From Rugamonas sp. (GTDB lineage: Bacteria; Pseudomonadota; Gammaproteobacteria; Burkholderiales; Burkholderiaceae_D), in NCBI RefSeq assembly GCF_025354735.1, contig NZ_JANXMI010000294.1, positions 1-64,000 of the forward strand: a DNA stretch of 64,000 nt, given 5' to 3'. A program made the translations under genes and the position numbers. Position 1 is the stretch's first letter; each line of letters begins with the position of its first letter. The notes under the pieces are model-generated. The model was not told the origin of the DNA and did no database searches. It was given only the letters and a program-made list of their open reading frames with translations. Shown here one piece after another: positions 1-10,300 of the stretch.

Positions 1-2
1 TG

Positions 3-302
3 CTGTTCGACGAACCGACCCGCGGCATCGACATCGGCGCCAAGTTCGACATCTATCACCTGCTGGCCGACCTGGCGCGGCAGGGCAAGGGCTTGCTGAT
101 CGTGTCCAGCGACTTGCGCGAGCTGATGCTGATCTGCGACCGCATCGCCGTCATGAGCGCCGGCCGCATCGTCGACACCTTCGAGCGCGGCGCCTGGAGC
201 CAGGACGCCATCCTGTCGGCGGCCTTCAGCGGCTACCTGGGCGGGCCCGACGGCGCGTCCGCGAACGACGCCGCCAACCCCGCCGCAGCCGCCGCCACCT
301 AA
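3..302 (+). CDS. rbsA: Ribose/sugar ABC transporter ATP-binding protein, C-terminal fragment
   Basis: This is the last 99 residues of a sugar-importer ATPase cut by the window edge. It begins within the Walker B strand (LFDEP) and continues through the D-loop (RGIDIGAK). It then has the SSDLREL segment that replaces the switch histidine in the second ABC domain of RbsA/MglA-type double ATPases. Such proteins carry two fused ABC domains and energise a permease dimer at the inner membrane. The permease gene starts 17 bases downstream, and regulator, ribokinase and RbsD follow, so ribose is the likely substrate. The 5' part and any periplasmic binding protein gene lie outside the window. The Ala/Pro-rich last 20 residues are an unremarkable tail. 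Confidence 0.9.
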   Translation: MFDEPTRGIDIGAKFDIYHLLADLARQGKGLLIVSSDLRELMLICDRIAVMSAGRIVDTFERGAWSQDAILSAAFSGYLGGPDGASANDAANPAAAAAT

Positions 303-319
303 CACTATCGGATACCAGC

Positions 320-1285
320 ATGACCACCAAGAACACTTCCTTCCAGCGCGGCTTGACCAGCGCCAAAAACTACGCCGGCCTGGTCGGCGCGCTGCTCGCC
401 ATGTGCGTGCTGTTCGGCTTCGCCAGCGAAAACTTTTTCACCGTGTCGACGCTGTCGACGCTGTCGAATGACATTCCGACCCTGGTCGTGATGTCGGTCG
501 GCATGACCTTCGTGCTCATCATCGGCGGCATCGACCTGTCGGTCGGCTCGGTGATGGCGCTGGCCGCGTCCATCCTGTCGCTGGCCACCGTGCACTGGGG
601 CTGGCCGGTGTGGGCCGCCGGCCTGCTCGGCATGGCCGCCGCCACCGTCTGCGGCGCGGCCACCGGCCTGATCTCGGTCGGCTGGCGCATTCCATCGTTC
701 ATCGTCTCGCTGGGCGTGCTGGAAATCGCCCGCGGCCTGGCTTACCAGGTGACCAATTCGCGCACCGAGTACATCGGCAGCGCCGTCGAATTCATCAGCG
801 CGCCCCTGTTCCTGGGCCTGTCGCCGGCCATCCTGGTGGCCATCGCCATCGTCGTCGCCGGCCAGCTGGTGCTGACCAAGTCGGTGCTCGGCCGCCACTG
901 GATAGGCATAGGCACCAACGAAGAGGCGGTGCGGCTGTCGGGCATCGCGCCACGGCCGCGCAAGGTGCTCGTGTATGCGCTGATGGGCCTGCTGTCCGGC
1001 GTCGGCGCCCTGTTCCAGGTGTCGCGCCTGGAAGCGGCCGACCCGAACGGCGGCGTCGGCATGGAGTTGCAGGTGATCGCGGCCGTCGTCATCGGCGGCA
1101 CCAGCCTGATGGGCGGACGCGGTTCCGTCATCAGCACCTTCATCGGCGTGCTCATCATTTCGGTGCTGGAAGCGGGGCTGGCCCAGGTCGGCGTCAGCGA
1201 GCCGATGAAGCGCATCGTCACCGGCCTGGTGATCGTCGCCGCCGTCGTGCTCGACACCTACCGTCGCCGCGGCGAACGGGCCTGA
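320..1285 (+). CDS. rbsC: Ribose ABC transporter permease RbsC
   Basis: The 321-residue protein is almost entirely hydrophobic, with about eight to ten membrane spans, as in the BPD_transp_2 permeases of carbohydrate uptake ABC systems. The conserved cytoplasmic loop that docks on the ATPase is seen around residue 200 (NEEAVRLSGI). The family segment GGIDLSVGS follows the second span, near residues 70-80. It would form the inner-membrane channel for ribose with the RbsA ATPase encoded just upstream. Length matches E. coli RbsC (321 residues). The gene lies in a tight operon, 17 bases after rbsA and 29 before the LacI-type regulator. Substrate is inferred from the ribokinase and RbsD neighbours. 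Confidence 0.93.
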   Translation: MTTKNTSFQRGLTSAKNYAGLVGALLAMCVLFGFASENFFTVSTLSTLSNDIPTLVVMSVGMTFVLIIGGIDLSVGSVMALAASILSLATVHWGWPVWAAGLLGMAAATVCGAATGLISVGWRIPSFIVSLGVLEIARGLAYQVTNSRTEYIGSAVEFISAPLFLGLSPAILVAIAIVVAGQLVLTKSVLGRHWIGIGTNEEAVRLSGIAPRPRKVLVYALMGLLSGVGALFQVSRLEAADPNGGVGMELQVIAAVVIGGTSLMGGRGSVISTFIGVLIISVLEAGLAQVGVSEPMKRIVTGLVIVAAVVLDTYRRRGERA

Positions 1286-1314
1286 GGCCGCCATGCTGAC
1301 GATGGGCGAGCGCC

Positions 1315-2334
1315 ATGGCCACCATTAAACAAGTCGCGCAGGTCGCGGGGGTGTCGTTCACCACCGTGTCCCACGTGCTCAACGACACGCGCCCCGTCAG
1401 CGCCGCCGCCCGCGCCCGCGTGCTGGCCGCCGTCGAGCAGCTGCATTATGTGCCGAGCGCGCTGGCGCGGTCGATGAAGAGCCGCACCACCGGCACCATC
1501 GGCCTCATCATCCCCAACAACACCAATCCGTATTTCTCGGAAGTGGCGCGCGGCATCGAGGACAGCTGCTACGCGGCCGGCTACAGCGTCATCCTGTGCA
1601 ACTCGGACGACGACCCGGCCAAGCAGCGCGATTACTTCAACGTGCTGCTGGAAAAGCGCTGCGACGGCCTGATCCTGGCCGCCCTGGCCCAGACCGACAG
1701 CGACCTGCTGCGCAAGATGCGCATCCCGGCCGTGCTGCTGGACCGCGCGCCGCACGATTTGATTACCGACGTGGTCGGCGTCGACAACGTGGCCGGCGGC
1801 GTGCTGGCGGCCGAACATTTGCTGTCCCTGGGGCGGCGCCGCATCGGCTGCATAGGCGGCCCGCAAGACATCGAAATTTCGCGCGAGCGCATCGCCGGCG
1901 TCGAACAGGCGCTGGCGCGGCAGGGCTTCACCCTCGATCCGGCCCGCTGCGCCTATGCCGACTTCACCAGCGCCGGCGGCTACCGCGCGGCGCAAACGCT
2001 GTTCGCGCTGCCGGCGTGGCAGCGGCCCGACGCCCTGTTCTGCTGCAACGACTTGATGGCCATCGGCGCGTTGCGCGCGGCCGCCGAGCGCGCCATCGAG
2101 GTGCCGCAGCAGCTGGCCGTGGTCGGCTTCGACGACATCGACCTGGCCAGTTTCGTCCACCCGCCGCTGACCAGCGTGGCGCAAAACACCCGCGAGCTGG
2201 GCCGCATCACGGCGCTGTGCCTGCTCGCGCGCATCGCCGACCCCGGTCTGGCGGTGCAGCAGCGCATCATCGCGCCGGCGCTGCAAGTGCGCCACTCCAC
2301 CGTGGCCGCGCCGGCCCACCCCTATTTAAATTGA
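1315..2334 (+). CDS. rbsR: LacI-family transcriptional regulator, probable RbsR
   Basis: The 339-residue protein starts with a LacI-type helix-turn-helix and hinge (residues 3-25, KQVAQVAGVSFTTVSHVLN). It is followed by a periplasmic-binding-protein-like effector domain that begins at the IGLIIPNN strand, near residue 62. LacI repressors bind palindromic operators as dimers and release DNA when sugar binds. Its place between rbsC and rbsK, all on one strand with short gaps, argues that it controls this operon in response to ribose. The operator would lie before the operon start, outside the window. The ATG at 1315 was chosen because family members begin with MATIKQVA-like sequence; upstream ATGs would add an unconserved extension. 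Confidence 0.9.
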   Translation: MATIKQVAQVAGVSFTTVSHVLNDTRPVSAAARARVLAAVEQLHYVPSALARSMKSRTTGTIGLIIPNNTNPYFSEVARGIEDSCYAAGYSVILCNSDDDPAKQRDYFNVLLEKRCDGLILAALAQTDSDLLRKMRIPAVLLDRAPHDLITDVVGVDNVAGGVLAAEHLLSLGRRRIGCIGGPQDIEISRERIAGVEQALARQGFTLDPARCAYADFTSAGGYRAAQTLFALPAWQRPDALFCCNDLMAIGALRAAAERAIEVPQQLAVVGFDDIDLASFVHPPLTSVAQNTRELGRITALCLLARIADPGLAVQQRIIAPALQVRHSTVAAPAHPYLN

Positions 2335-2347
2335 CAGGAAGATAGCC

Positions 2348-3271
2348 ATGATCGTCGTAATCGGCAGTATCAATATGGACCTGGTGCTGCGCGTGCCCCG
2401 CATGCCGCTGCCAGGCGAAACGCTGGCCGGCGGCGCCTTCGCCACCATCGCCGGCGGCAAGGGCGCCAACCAGGCCGTCGCCGCCGCCCGCCTCGGCCAT
2501 GTGCCGGTGGCCATGGTCGGCTGCGTCGGCGACGACGGCTTCGGCCTGACCCTGCGCGCCGCCCTGCGCGCCGACGGCATCGACGAGCGCCACGTCAGCA
2601 CCATGGCCGGGGTCGCCACCGGCGTCGCCTCCATCCTGGTCGACGCCAGCGGCCAGAACAGCATCGTCATCGCCGGCGGCGCCAACGATTTGCTGAGCCC
2701 GGCGCACATCGACGCCGCCCACGACGTCATCGCCCAGGCCGACATCGTTGTGCTGCAACTGGAAGTGCCGCTGGCCACCGTGCGCCACGCCATCGCACTG
2801 GCCCAGCGCCTGGGCAAGCCGGTGCTGCTGAACCCGGCGCCCGCCCAGGACGTGCCGGCCGAGCTGCTGGCCATGGTCACCTACCTGGTGCCGAATGAAA
2901 TCGAGGCCGCCATGCTGGCCTCGTCGAACAGCGAGCGCGGCGCCAGCGTCGCCGGCAGCGACGCCGCCGTCGAAGCGGCCGCCGCCAAGCTGCTGGCGAT
3001 GGGTTGCGCCAACGTGCTCATCACGCTGGGCGCCGACGGCGTCTATGAAGCCAACGCCGCCGGCCGCCGCCAGTATCCGGCCGAGCGCGTGCAGGCGGTC
3101 GACACCACGGCCGCCGGCGACACCTTCATCGGCGGCTTCGTCGCCGCGCTGGCCGGCGGCGCCGCGCCGGCCGACGCCATCGCCTACGGCCAGCGCGCCG
3201 CCGCGTGGAGCGTCACCCACACGGGCGCGCAGACCTCCATCCCTTACAAACGCCAGCTGGACGCGCTATGA
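2348..3271 (+). CDS. rbsK: Ribokinase
   Basis: Ribokinase phosphorylates D-ribose at O5 with ATP in the cytoplasm, feeding ribose into the pentose phosphate pathway and nucleotide synthesis. The 307-residue sequence has the PfkB-family N-terminal signature ([15 protein letters not shown], about residues 37-51). Near residue 255 it has the C-terminal signature [13 protein letters not shown], whose Asp in AAGDTF is the catalytic base. Length equals the family norm (about 309). An AGGAAGATAGCC ribosome site precedes the ATG. The stop codon overlaps the next ATG as ATGA, which suggests coupled translation with rbsD. Confidence 0.96.
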   Translation: MIVVIGSINMDLVLRVPRMPLPGETLAGGAFATIAGGKGANQAVAAARLGHVPVAMVGCVGDDGFGLTLRAALRADGIDERHVSTMAGVATGVASILVDASGQNSIVIAGGANDLLSPAHIDAAHDVIAQADIVVLQLEVPLATVRHAIALAQRLGKPVLLNPAPAQDVPAELLAMVTYLVPNEIEAAMLASSNSERGASVAGSDAAVEAAAAKLLAMGCANVLITLGADGVYEANAAGRRQYPAERVQAVDTTAAGDTFIGGFVAALAGGAAPADAIAYGQRAAAWSVTHTGAQTSIPYKRQLDAL

Positions 3272-3660
3272 AAAAGACGGCTTTGCTGAACATCGCGCTG
3301 TCGCAGCTGGTGGCCAGCCTGGGCCACGGCGACATGGTCGTCATCGGCGACGCCGGCCTGCCGGTGCCGCCCGGCGTGCCGCTGATCGACCTGGCGCTGA
3401 CGGCCGGCGTGCCCGGCTTTTTGCAGACGGTGCGGGCGGTGCTGAGCGAGATGCAGGTCGAGAGCCATGTGCTGGCGCAGGAACTGGCCGGCCGCAATCC
3501 GGCCATCGCGGCCGGCATGGACGCGCTGGCGCTGCCGCAGCGGCGATTGCTCAGCCATGAAGAGTTCAAGCAGCTGAGCCGGAGCGCCCGCGCCATCGTG
3601 CGGACCGGCGAGCACAGCCCGTATGCCAATGTGATCCTGGTGGCCGGCGTCGTGTTCTGA
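3268..3660 (+). CDS. rbsD: D-ribose pyranase RbsD
   Basis: The 130-residue protein matches RbsD, which interconverts the beta-pyran and beta-furan forms of D-ribose before phosphorylation. Visible family features are the N-terminal MKKTALLN, the segment [17 protein letters not shown] with the catalytic His of LGH near residue 20, and the C-terminal [14 protein letters not shown] with the conserved tyrosine. The start at 3268 overlaps the rbsK stop (ATGA) and gives the conserved N-terminus; a longer reading frame from 3205 would add unrelated residues. It is the last gene of the operon, and a strong intrinsic terminator begins about 20 bases after its stop. Confidence 0.95.
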   Translation: MKKTALLNIALSQLVASLGHGDMVVIGDAGLPVPPGVPLIDLALTAGVPGFLQTVRAVLSEMQVESHVLAQELAGRNPAIAAGMDALALPQRRLLSHEEFKQLSRSARAIVRTGEHSPYANVILVAGVVF

Positions 3661-3680
3661 GCCGGTCCCGCCCCGCCTAA

Positions 3681-3708
3681 AAACCGCAACCGCTGTTGCG
3701 GTTTTTTT
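3681..3708 (+). terminator. Intrinsic terminator of the rbs operon
   Basis: A perfect 8-bp stem (accgcaac / gttgcggt, 3683-3690 and 3695-3702) with the loop CGCT is followed by a run of T. A-rich bases before the stem could let it also act on the other strand. It lies 22 bases after the rbsD stop. Confidence 0.92.
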
Positions 3709-3902
3709 ACGCCCCTGGCGCGGGTGTGCGGTGCCGAAAGGCGGGCAGGGCAGGATAAATCCTTGCTCCCCGTCTAAAAAGTGTTGCTTGTCAGGAATTT
3801 GTCAGCATTTCCTCAGGGTAATGAAAGCTTGGCGCGCTACCATACTTGAAGGAAAGTCCGGTACACGGTGCCGGGCTGGCAACCCATCTGACGGAGCATT
3901 CA

Positions 3903-4328
3903 ATGAAACGCATCAAAAACGGCTTTACCCTGATCGAGCTCATGGTCACGGTGGCGATCGTCGGCATTTTGATGGCGGTGGCGGTGCCGGCCTACTCCGA
4001 TTACGTCACCCGCGGCCGCCTGACGGAGGCGTTCTCGTCGCTGGGCGCGGCCCAGCCGGCCGCCGAGCAATTCTGGTCCAACACCCGCAGCTATGTGAAT
4101 TTCGACACGAGCAACGGCTTCCCGCAGGCCACCCCCAATTTCACCTACGCCATGAGCGGCGCCAGCACGTCGGGCTATCTGATAACCGCCACCGGCACCG
4201 GCAAGGCCAACGGCTTCGTCTACACGATAGACCAGAACGGCAACCACACCACCACCGGCGCGCCGACCGGCTGGGGCACCAGCGGCACTTGCTGGGTCGA
4301 CCACAAGGGAGGCGCATGTTCCCAGTGA
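3903..4328 (+). CDS. pilE: Type IV pilin-like protein PilE
   Basis: The 141-residue prepilin has a short basic leader and the prepilin peptidase site G|FTLIELMV, with Gly at residue 7 and Glu at +5 of the mature protein, then one hydrophobic helix. Two cysteines near the C-terminus (TCW...GGACSQ) fit the disulfide-bounded D-region of PilE-type pilins. The protein would be cleaved and N-methylated by PilD and inserted in the inner membrane as a pilus subunit or minor pilin. A CGGAG ribosome site sits seven bases before the ATG. It is the first gene of a run whose others are minor pilins and PilY1, so a minor role is more likely than the major pilin. No clear sigma-70 or sigma-54 promoter was found in the 190 bases before it. 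Confidence 0.88.
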   Translation: MKRIKNGFTLIELMVTVAIVGILMAVAVPAYSDYVTRGRLTEAFSSLGAAQPAAEQFWSNTRSYVNFDTSNGFPQATPNFTYAMSGASTSGYLITATGTGKANGFVYTIDQNGNHTTTGAPTGWGTSGTCWVDHKGGACSQ

Positions 4329-4951
4329 TGAAAAGGGGCGGAGCCGGTTTCACGCTCGTCGAGCTGATGGTGACGCTGGCCGTGTTCGGCTTTCTGCTGT
4401 CGATCGCCGTGCCCAACATGAGCCGCTGGGTGGTCAAGAACAAGGCCGGCGCGGTGGCCGAATTTTATGCCGACGGCTTCAGCACGGCGCGTCGCATGGC
4501 CGTGTCGCGCAACGCCGAGACCCGCTTGAGCCTGCTACAGCAGCCGAGCAACGTGAACGGCCAGTTCGACTGGCAGATCGACATCTGCTATCCGACGCCG
4601 GTGCTGGCCTGCGACGCCAACGGTCTGTGGTCGACCACGACGGCGCCGGCCGGCAACGACCCCAAGGGCGTGGCCGGCGACGTCTCCATCCTGCGGCCGT
4701 CGGACGCGTTGCCTTCGTCCGGCATGCTGACGCCGTCGATGCTGCCGGCCAACGCGTCGGTGATTTATTTCACGCCGCTGGGCTGGGTCGACACCAATAT
4801 CGCCAACCGCCTGACCCGCATCCAGTTCGACCCGTCGCCGGCCTATGTGGGTGACATTCCCGCCTCGGCCGTGGTGGTGACGCTGTCGGGCATGGCCAGC
4901 ACCTGTAATCCCACCGTGACCGCTTCCGATTCGAGGGCCTGCCCACCATGA
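4316..4951 (+). CDS. fimT: Type IV pilus pseudopilin FimT/GspH family
   Basis: The 211-residue protein carries a class III leader and G|FTLVELMVTLAVFGFLL helix, then a GspH/FimT-like globular domain. Such minor pilins prime pilus assembly; some FimT proteins bind DNA during natural transformation, but that cannot be inferred here. The reading frame overlaps pilE by 13 bases if the ATG at 4316 is used. A second ATG at 4328 overlaps the pilE stop as TGATG and is an equally good start. The GGGAGG before 4316 is rather close for that start and rather far for the second, so the choice is uncertain. The following gene overlaps by ATGA. Confidence 0.86.
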   Translation: MFPVMKRGGAGFTLVELMVTLAVFGFLLSIAVPNMSRWVVKNKAGAVAEFYADGFSTARRMAVSRNAETRLSLLQQPSNVNGQFDWQIDICYPTPVLACDANGLWSTTTAPAGNDPKGVAGDVSILRPSDALPSSGMLTPSMLPANASVIYFTPLGWVDTNIANRLTRIQFDPSPAYVGDIPASAVVVTLSGMASTCNPTVTASDSRACPP

Positions 4952-5364
4952 TGATACGATCCCGTCCGCGCCAGAGCGGCGTTGCCCTGCTCGAAGCCCT
5001 GATCGCCACCGTGATCCTGGCCATCGGCCTGCTGGGCGCCGTCGGCCTGCAGGCGCGCGCCTATTCCGCGCTGGCCGACGCCGACGTGCGCGCCGAAGCC
5101 ACCATCGCCACCGACAAGCTGCTCGGCGTGATGGCCAACGACGCCGCCAACCTGTCCAATTACGCGCTGACCAGCACCGGCACGCCGTCGCCCACGCTCA
5201 AGCCGTGGATAGACGAGACCAATAGCTATATCCCGGGCGCCAGCACCACCATCACGCTCACGCCCCAGGGCGGTTACACCAAGGTCAGCGTGGTGATCCA
5301 GTGGATCCGCAAGGCCGGCCCCCGCAGCATCACCAACCAGCACCAGATCACCGCTTATTTATGA
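4948..5364 (+). CDS. pilV: Type IV pilus modification/minor pilin PilV
   Basis: The 138-residue protein starts with a basic leader and the degenerate prepilin sequence SG|VALLEALIATVILAIGLLG, typical of PilV, in which Val replaces Phe at +1 and Glu at +5 is kept. The rest is a small globular domain. PilV is one of the minor pilins that with PilW, PilX, FimU/FimT and PilE form the priming complex carrying PilY1 at the pilus tip. It overlaps fimT upstream and pilW downstream by ATGA junctions, so the group is translated as a unit. Confidence 0.9.
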   Translation: MMIRSRPRQSGVALLEALIATVILAIGLLGAVGLQARAYSALADADVRAEATIATDKLLGVMANDAANLSNYALTSTGTPSPTLKPWIDETNSYIPGASTTITLTPQGGYTKVSVVIQWIRKAGPRSITNQHQITAYL

Positions 5365-6575
5365 AAACTCCTTCCATGATGCGCCGCCACGGCGGTTTTT
5401 CGCTGGTCGAGCTGATGGTCAGCGTCGTCGTCGGCCTGCTGGCGCTGATGTTCGCGACCAAGCTGGTCGTCAACGGCGAGCAGAGCAAGGCCGTTTCGCT
5501 GGGCGGTTCCGACGCCATGCAGAACGGCATGCTGGCCCTGTTCAGCCTCAGCGGCGACGCCGGCCAGGCCGGCTGGGGCATCAACGACAACCGCGTCAAC
5601 GGCTGCAACACCCTGCTGACCGACGCCAACGGCTACCAGCTGTTGCAGGTGCAGGCCGCCGGCGCGCTGGCGACGCCGCTGGCGCCGGTGGTGATCCAGT
5701 CCAACGGCCTGGCGTCGGACCAGATCGAATTTAATTTCAGCGGCTCCAGTTCCGCCATCGCCTCGCTCGGACTGTCCCAGTCCTACAATCTGAACGACGC
5801 CATCCTGACCACCGACACCAACAACGCCTACGGCTACGGCGCCAGCGGCTACGGCATGAATGTGGTGCTGGTGGCGCATGACCCCGCCATTCCCGGCGGC
5901 AAGTGCGCGATCGGCGAAGTGGGCAACGTGGCCATCGCCACCACCGTCATCACGCTGGCCGTGCCGGTCGCCGGACGCTACGCCGCCGCCGGCGGACTGG
6001 GCGAGGCTTACGGCAACAATTCGGCCCGCGTCTTCAACCTGGGCCCGGAACGGTTGCTGTCCTTCCATACCTGGTCGGTGCAGAACGGCGTGCTGCTGCT
6101 GCGCTCGACGAACCTGGCCGGCGCCTCGGCCGCGCCGGTGTCGGTGGTCGACAACGTGGTGGCGATCAAGGCCCAGTACGGCTTCGACCTGAGCCCGGCC
6201 GTCGGCCCGGCGCCGGGCAATGTGCGCTGGTCGGCCGACAATGGCATGGTGGTGTCGCAGTGGTCGGGGCCGATGATCGACGCCGACGGCGACGGCGTGG
6301 CCGGCGCGCCTGGCGACTTCCAGCGCATCGCCGCCGTGCGCATCGCCGTCGTCGCGCGCAGCAAGAATCCGGAAAAGCCCAGCGTCAAGACCGGCCTGTG
6401 CACGGCCACCACGGCCATGCCGACGGTGTTCACCAGCGCCTCGCCGGCCACCACGGCGGCCGTGCCGATGACCGTCAACGTCGCCGTCGGCGGCGACACC
6501 GTCGACTGGAAATGCTACCGCTACCGCGTGTTCGAGACCATCGTCCCGATGCGCAACCTGGAATGGAGGCCATGA
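5361..6575 (+). CDS. pilW: Minor pilin PilW
   Basis: The 404-residue protein has the prepilin cleavage site GG|FSLVELMVSVVVGLLAL and a long globular domain of the size usual for PilW. A PilW/type IV pilus assembly domain is recognisable in the C-terminal half (AVRIAVVARS near residue 325). It would be inserted in the inner membrane by its N-terminal helix and take part in the tip complex with PilV, PilX and PilY1. The ATG at 5361 overlaps the pilV stop as ATGA, which decides the start against an upstream in-frame extension. The next gene overlaps the same way. Confidence 0.9.
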   Translation: MKTPSMMRRHGGFSLVELMVSVVVGLLALMFATKLVVNGEQSKAVSLGGSDAMQNGMLALFSLSGDAGQAGWGINDNRVNGCNTLLTDANGYQLLQVQAAGALATPLAPVVIQSNGLASDQIEFNFSGSSSAIASLGLSQSYNLNDAILTTDTNNAYGYGASGYGMNVVLVAHDPAIPGGKCAIGEVGNVAIATTVITLAVPVAGRYAAAGGLGEAYGNNSARVFNLGPERLLSFHTWSVQNGVLLLRSTNLAGASAAPVSVVDNVVAIKAQYGFDLSPAVGPAPGNVRWSADNGMVVSQWSGPMIDADGDGVAGAPGDFQRIAAVRIAVVARSKNPEKPSVKTGLCTATTAMPTVFTSASPATTAAVPMTVNVAVGGDTVDWKCYRYRVFETIVPMRNLEWRP

Positions 6576-7198
6576 TGCCGTGCTCCCCTATGCAAGTGCA
6601 AACGCGGCGGGTCCGTCGGGCCGCGCGCCAGGCCGGCATCGCCTTGCCGGTGATGCTGATCATGCTGGCGGTGATGCTGATGAGCAGCATCTACCTGCTC
6701 AAGTCCAGCACCTCGACCACGCTGACCACGTCCAACCTGGCCTACGATGCTGCGCTCAGCAAGGCGGTCGACCTCGGCATCTACACCGGCTATACGTGGA
6801 TCGCCGCCATGGACAAGAACAATCTGTACAGCAGCATTCCGGCCGTCGGCTATGTCGCCAACATGGTGCCCAGCCAGTCGGTCAACGACCCGAATTTCTG
6901 GCTCGGTTCCGTCAAGTTCAACGACACCGCCTCGCCGCCCAACCAGATCGAATACGTGATCCATCGCATGTGCTCGCTGGTCGGCGCGCCCGTGCCGGAC
7001 GCCCCGTTCAACAATAATTGCATGAAGAGCACGATGCCCAACACGGCGTCGGCCACCGCGCCCCTGCTGGTGAGCCTCGGCGTGGACGCCCCGCAACTGG
7101 CGGTGTCGCCGCAGTTGCACTACCTGATTACGGCGCGCATCTTCGGCCCGCGCGGCGGCAATGTGGTCAATCAGGCGGTCGCCCTGATTAGCGAATGA
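6572..7198 (+). CDS. pilX: Minor pilin PilX
   Basis: The 208-residue protein has a basic leader rich in Arg, then the PilX N-terminal motif QAGIALPVMLIMLAVMLM, in which the usual prepilin Glu is missing and the segment is simply hydrophobic. This atypical leader is normal for PilX. The globular part has a pair of cysteines (around residues 139 and 153). It belongs to the pilus tip complex and in other species is the minor pilin nearest to PilY1. The start overlaps the pilW stop (ATGA); a second ATG follows at once. Its stop overlaps an ATG in frame with pilY1. Confidence 0.85.
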   Translation: MMPCSPMQVQTRRVRRAARQAGIALPVMLIMLAVMLMSSIYLLKSSTSTTLTTSNLAYDAALSKAVDLGIYTGYTWIAAMDKNNLYSSIPAVGYVANMVPSQSVNDPNFWLGSVKFNDTASPPNQIEYVIHRMCSLVGAPVPDAPFNNNCMKSTMPNTASATAPLLVSLGVDAPQLAVSPQLHYLITARIFGPRGGNVVNQAVALISE

Positions 7199-7308
7199 GG
7201 CCGCTCGACTTGACCCGATCCGACTTGATCCGCCCCGACCCGACCGGCATCGCCGTCCGCCGCACCGCTTTCGGCCGCTCAGCCCGGCCCGCCGCATCCT
7301 TGACTGGA

Positions 7309-10300
7309 ATGACCATGAAACTGCTCGCCACCTCTCTAGCCCTGTTTGCCGCCGCGCTGTGCGCGCCGGCCGCCAGCGTCGCCGCGCCCACCAATATCGC
7401 CCAGGTGCCGCTGCTCAACATCACCGGCACCGGCACCGTCAAGCCCAATTTGATGCTGCTGCTCGACAATTCCGGCTCGATGGACCAGGCTTACACGCCC
7501 GACTATGTGAACGACAATCTGTGCCGCACCGGCCCCCAGCTGGCGAGCGGTTCGCCGCAGGCGTGCAACGTCGGCTTCCCGCCCTTCATGAGCAGCGACT
7601 TCAACAAGCAGTATTACAATCCGGCCGTGCGCTACGTGGCGCCGATCAAGTACGACGGCACGTATTACCCGGACCAGACGGCGGCCGCGACCACCAATTA
7701 CAGCGTTGTCAGCGGCGACGGCTTCGGCGCCCACAAGGTCGATTTGTACGGCAATGCCTCGACCTCGATCAACCTGCTCAACGGCTATCCCGACGTCAAG
7801 TGGTGCGACCCCAACAACCTCACGTCCTGCCAGGTCAACACCGCCACCTACACCTATCCGGACAACACCTACAAGACGCCGGTCGCCATCAACACCGGGC
7901 CGTATTACTACACCATCGGCGTGGCCGAATATTGCAGCGACTCGACGCTGAAAAACTGCGTCTCGACCGCCGTCGGCGCCACCGCCCCGACCGGCTATCC
8001 GGTGCCGGCCAAGGTGCGCTGGTGTAATTCGACCGTGCTCAGCAACTGCCAGGCCAAGAACACCGGCGCCTACGTCTATCCGCGCTATTCGACCCCGGTC
8101 GGTTCGTTCTCGTCCTACGGCACCATCGCCGTCGGCACGTCGGCCTCGACGGCCAGCATGACCGTCACCTCCGTCGTGGTCGGCGACGCCAACAACACCA
8201 CCATCGTCAACTCCGCCGTCACGGCGCCGAACGGCACCAAGACGGCGCTGACCCAGCAGACCATGGCCAGCGCGCTGGCCGCCGCCATCAACAACCGTTC
8301 CACCACGCTGCAATACATGGCCTGCGTCAAGACCCCGATCGGCAACGCCGCGGCGGTCGACTGCGCCAACTTCGGCATCGCGCTGACGGCCGACAATGTG
8401 GTGGCCGTGGTGCCGGTGCTGTGCAGCTCGACGCCGAAGACGCCGTCGACCTGCGTCGCCGTCACCGACGCCAGCCGCTCCGGCGTCGGCTTCACCGTCA
8501 ACGTGTCCACCGTCACGCCGACTCCGGCCTCGACCGGCGTGCCGCCGACCGCGCTGCTGACCTTCAGCAACAATACCACCGGCAACAACGCCGTCGCCAC
8601 CTCGGTGAAACTGGGCGGCACCTCGCTGCTGAGCAATCTGGCGCTGGGCAGCAACGTGTCGGCCACGGCCGTCGTGCAGGCGCTGCAAACGAAGATAGGG
8701 GGGGGCGGCACCATCCGTGCCTACGTGGGCGGCAACAGCATCACCAGCATCTGCGCCGCGCAAACGACGCTCACGCTGTGCCTGGTCGACACCGGCGCCT
8801 CCGCCAACGGCGCCGCGCCGACGGCCGCCATCAGCAACGCCGGCTTTCAGACCGTCACGCCGGCCAACGCCACCAGCGCGCCCGACAGCATCCCGGTCCA
8901 GACCGCCGCCATCGCCGCCGGTTCCAGCCCGGCCAGCACCTTCGTGCGCGTCAACCTCGTCGCCGGCAGCACCTACCCGAAAGTCAATACCCGCACCGAC
9001 TGCGTGGCCACGGCCGGGGTCTGCACCTATAACGAGGAAATGGTCAACTTCGCCAACTGGTACGTTTACTACAAGACCCGCATCCAGATGATGAAGACGT
9101 CCGTCGGCATCGCCTTTTCGACGCTGACGGCGAACTACAACGTCGGCTTCGCGCGGCTGTCCGTGATGGGGGCGGGCGGCGCCATCGACATCAAACCGAC
9201 GCCGTTCGCCGGCACCGCGCGCAACAACTGGTACACCAAGCTCTACGCCACCACCGACACCGGCTCGACGCCGATGCGCCCGGCGATGGACAACGTCGGC
9301 CGCATGTTCGCCAACCTCGCGCCCTACAACTACGCCAGCGGCTCGGAAGTGGTGCAGTTCCCGTGCCAGCAAAACTTCATGATACTGACCACCGACGGCT
9401 ACTGGAACGGCGGCTCGACCGTCGCCTACGGCAACCCGGCCGTCGCCACCGGCAACAACGACGACAAGGAAAACCCGGCGCGCTTCTGCACCGCCGGGCG
9501 CGGCTGTGTCGACACCCGCGCCCAGTCGCAGCCGTCGATCGCCGACGTCGCCCTGCACTGGTATAACGGCGGCGACGACAGCACCACCGTGTCGCTGCGC
9601 CCGGCGCTCGAACCGGACATGACGGTGCCCGGCGCCGTGCCCCACGCGCCCGGCGAGAACAGCCACCTGCACATGAACACCTACACGCTGGGCCTGGGCG
9701 TGGACGGCATCATGAATTACGAGCCCGACTACGACACCGCGCCCAATCCCGGCGGCGACTTCTACAACCTGATTAACAGCGTGCCCACCGGCTGCCCGTG
9801 GAACGCCGGCGGCGCCTACGTCTGGCCCGATCCGGACGTCACCAACACCAACAGCACGGTGCAGTCGCGCGTCGACGACCTGTGGCACGCGGCCGTCAAC
9901 GGTCACGGCAAATATTTCTCGGCCGCGCTGCCGACCGAAGTGGTGGCCGGCATCAGCGCCGCGCTGGCCAACATCCAGGTCCGCACCGGCTCGGCCGCGG
10001 CGGCCGCCACGTCCACGCCCAACATCACGCAGCAGGACAACGACATCTTTTCCGACACCTTCACCACCGTGCGCTGGTACGGCGAACTGGCCGACCGCAA
10101 GATCGACCCGGCCACCGGCATCGTCGGCGCCACCGTGCAGTGGAACAGCTCGGACACCGTGGGCTTGAAAGTGGTCAACCAGGCGGTCAACACCGACGCC
10201 CGCACCATCCTGATGCTGAGCCCCAATTCCGGCGGGCTGGTCAACTTCAAGTACGCCAGCCTGGGCAGCGGCGACAAGACCTGGTTCGACAACAAGTGCG

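Noticed and set aside
3661-3902. tRNA or small RNA before pilE
   Set aside because: No cloverleaf or CCA end; apart from the rbs terminator and a weak inverted repeat near 3860-3880, nothing clear was seen.
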